Assembly (NCBI GenBank): GCA_910579645.1
Contig: CAJTVK010000083.1
Span: forward strand, 1-15,447
Source of the DNA: an uncultured Lachnospiraceae bacterium
Lineage (GTDB): Bacteria > Bacillota > Clostridia > Lachnospirales > Lachnospiraceae
Length of the DNA stretch: 15,447 nt
Direction of reading: 5' to 3'
How positions within the stretch are numbered: position 1 is the first letter of the stretch; each line of letters opens with the position of its first letter. The notes beneath the pieces are model-generated. The model searched no databases. It was not told the DNA's origin and worked only from the letters and a program-made list of their open reading frames with translations. Below, in pieces: positions 14,538 to 15,447 of this stretch. Both the position numbers and the translations under genes were made by a program.

Positions 14538-15447
14538 ATGGAGAAAATATTGATTATCGACGACAGTGTTGTGCAGGCCAGTTTCTTGAAAGATATTTTG
14601 GCAGAAAATTATGAGATTACCCTTTCCCATACGGCGGACGACGGGCTTGGGTATGCCAAGACAGGAGAATATTCCTTGATTCTTCTGGATGTGGTCATGC
14701 CGGATATGGACGGCTTCATGCTGCTGAAGAAGCTGCAGGAGGAGTTGGTGACGGAACATATCCCCGTCATTCTGATTACCAGCCTGTCGGACATACATAG
14801 CGAGGAACGGGGGCTTATCTTGGGGGCAGTGGACTATATTGTCAAGCCGTTTAACCCGCTGATTGTGAAAGCGCGGGTCAATACTCATATCAAGCTTTAT
14901 CATTACCGGAGACAGATTGAACAGCAGGCTTTGGAAGACGAATTGACCAAGGTGGCGAACCGGAGATGCTATGATCAGTGCAGTGCAGCAAAATGGCAGG
15001 AGGCTATCCGTTTAAAGACTTCCTTTTCCGTCTGTATGTTTGACATTGATAAGTTTAAGCTTTATAACGACACTTACGGGCATCCGGCCGGGGATCAGGT
15101 GCTTGCGGCCGTGGCGCAGGCAATCAATACTTATCTGCGAAGGACGACGGATTTTTTCGCCCGTTACGGCGGGGAAGAGTTCATAGCCATTATTTTGGGC
15201 GGCACCCCGGAAGATGTATTTGACCATGTTAAGAAAATACGGAAAGCGGTGGAAGAACTGCACATAGAGCACTGCGGCTCGGTTTCCCCTTGGGTGACGG
15301 TCAGCATAGGCGGGCTTACGGTTTATCCGGAAATAGGGGACAAATATGAATTCTTTTTAAAGGTAGCCGACGGCATGCTGTATGAAGCCAAGAGACTGGG
15401 TCGCAATCAAGTGGTATGGGGAAACGAAAAAATGGTACAGTGGCGGG
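14538..15447 (+). CDS. Response regulator with GGDEF diguanylate cyclase domain (3' end outside the window)
   Basis: This protein is predicted to make c-di-GMP from two GTP when its receiver is phosphorylated, like PleD/WspR-type enzymes. The frame is open from ATG 14538 to the window end (303 codons). AAGGAG (14525-14530) lies 7 nt upstream. Residues 1-120 are a receiver with D8/D9, phospho-acceptor D51 in LLDVVMPDMDGF, T81 and K103. A short helix (about 115-135) leads to the GGDEF domain, marked by DELTKVANRR, FDIDKFKLYNDTYGHPAGD (metal ligand D169) and the active-site GGEEF (211-215). RTTD at 202-205, five residues before GGEEF, fits the RxxD inhibitory I-site, so product feedback is expected. 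The late GGDEF block VADGMLYEAKRLGRN is present, so the catalytic domain is essentially complete. A further C-terminal domain beyond the window cannot be excluded. Confidence 0.93.
   Translation, partial: MEKILIIDDSVVQASFLKDILAENYEITLSHTADDGLGYAKTGEYSLILLDVVMPDMDGFMLLKKLQEELVTEHIPVILITSLSDIHSEERGLILGAVDYIVKPFNPLIVKARVNTHIKLYHYRRQIEQQALEDELTKVANRRCYDQCSAAKWQEAIRLKTSFSVCMFDIDKFKLYNDTYGHPAGDQVLAAVAQAINTYLRRTTDFFARYGGEEFIAIILGGTPEDVFDHVKKIRKAVEELHIEHCGSVSPWVTVSIGGLTVYPEIGDKYEFFLKVADGMLYEAKRLGRNQVVWGNEKMVQWR

Noticed and set aside
1..15447. CRISPR array, tRNA or rRNA genes, toxin-antitoxin pair or phage genes
   Set aside because: I saw no regularly spaced repeat-spacer pattern, no cloverleaf or rRNA-like stretch, and no unassigned small gene pair. 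The only tandem repeats are the 104-bp and 48-nt ones described.

Overview
The window looks like chromosomal DNA of a Gram-positive anaerobe of the Clostridia, most likely a Lachnospiraceae-type gut bacterium. This rests on the addB-addA recombination genes in Bacillus/Clostridium order, strong AGGAGG-type ribosome binding sites, sigma-A-like promoters with extended -10 elements, and a purine-rich, Glu/Gly/Arg-rich coding style. The placement is inferred from style, not from a marker gene. All recognised genes lie on the + strand.

Layout. Bases 1-209 hold no gene that I can support. Bases 210-2346 carry a promoter and a two-gene type II restriction-modification system: a C5-cytosine methyltransferase and an Eco47II/Sau96I-family endonuclease whose start overlaps the methyltransferase stop by one base. 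This block is visibly more AT-rich than what follows and was probably acquired horizontally. The 3' end of the endonuclease gene runs into two tandem copies of a 104-bp unit, each able to fold into a long imperfect hairpin. The array ends just before the ribosome binding site of a metallo-beta-lactamase/HAD-phosphatase fusion gene (2464-4209). Then come addB (4375-7794) and addA (7858-11907), the helicase-nuclease that processes double-strand breaks and degrades linear foreign DNA. AddA carries an unusual Glu-rich insert built from 48-nt tandem repeats.

The right third is about signalling. A gene at 11996-13123 encodes a response-regulator receiver domain joined through a probable coiled coil to a small (p)ppGpp synthetase domain with no hydrolase. 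A PfkB-family sugar kinase follows (13338-14321). A second response regulator, a receiver-GGDEF diguanylate cyclase, runs off the window end behind its own promoter and a roughly 140-nt structured leader. Two phosphorylation-controlled enzymes making two different nucleotide second messengers therefore sit about 1.4 kb apart. No histidine kinase is present in the window.

The strongest candidates for something undescribed are the receiver-(p)ppGpp synthetase fusion with its diguanylate cyclase neighbour, the tandem palindromic element that appears to have been inserted at the endonuclease stop codon, and the MBL-HAD fusion.
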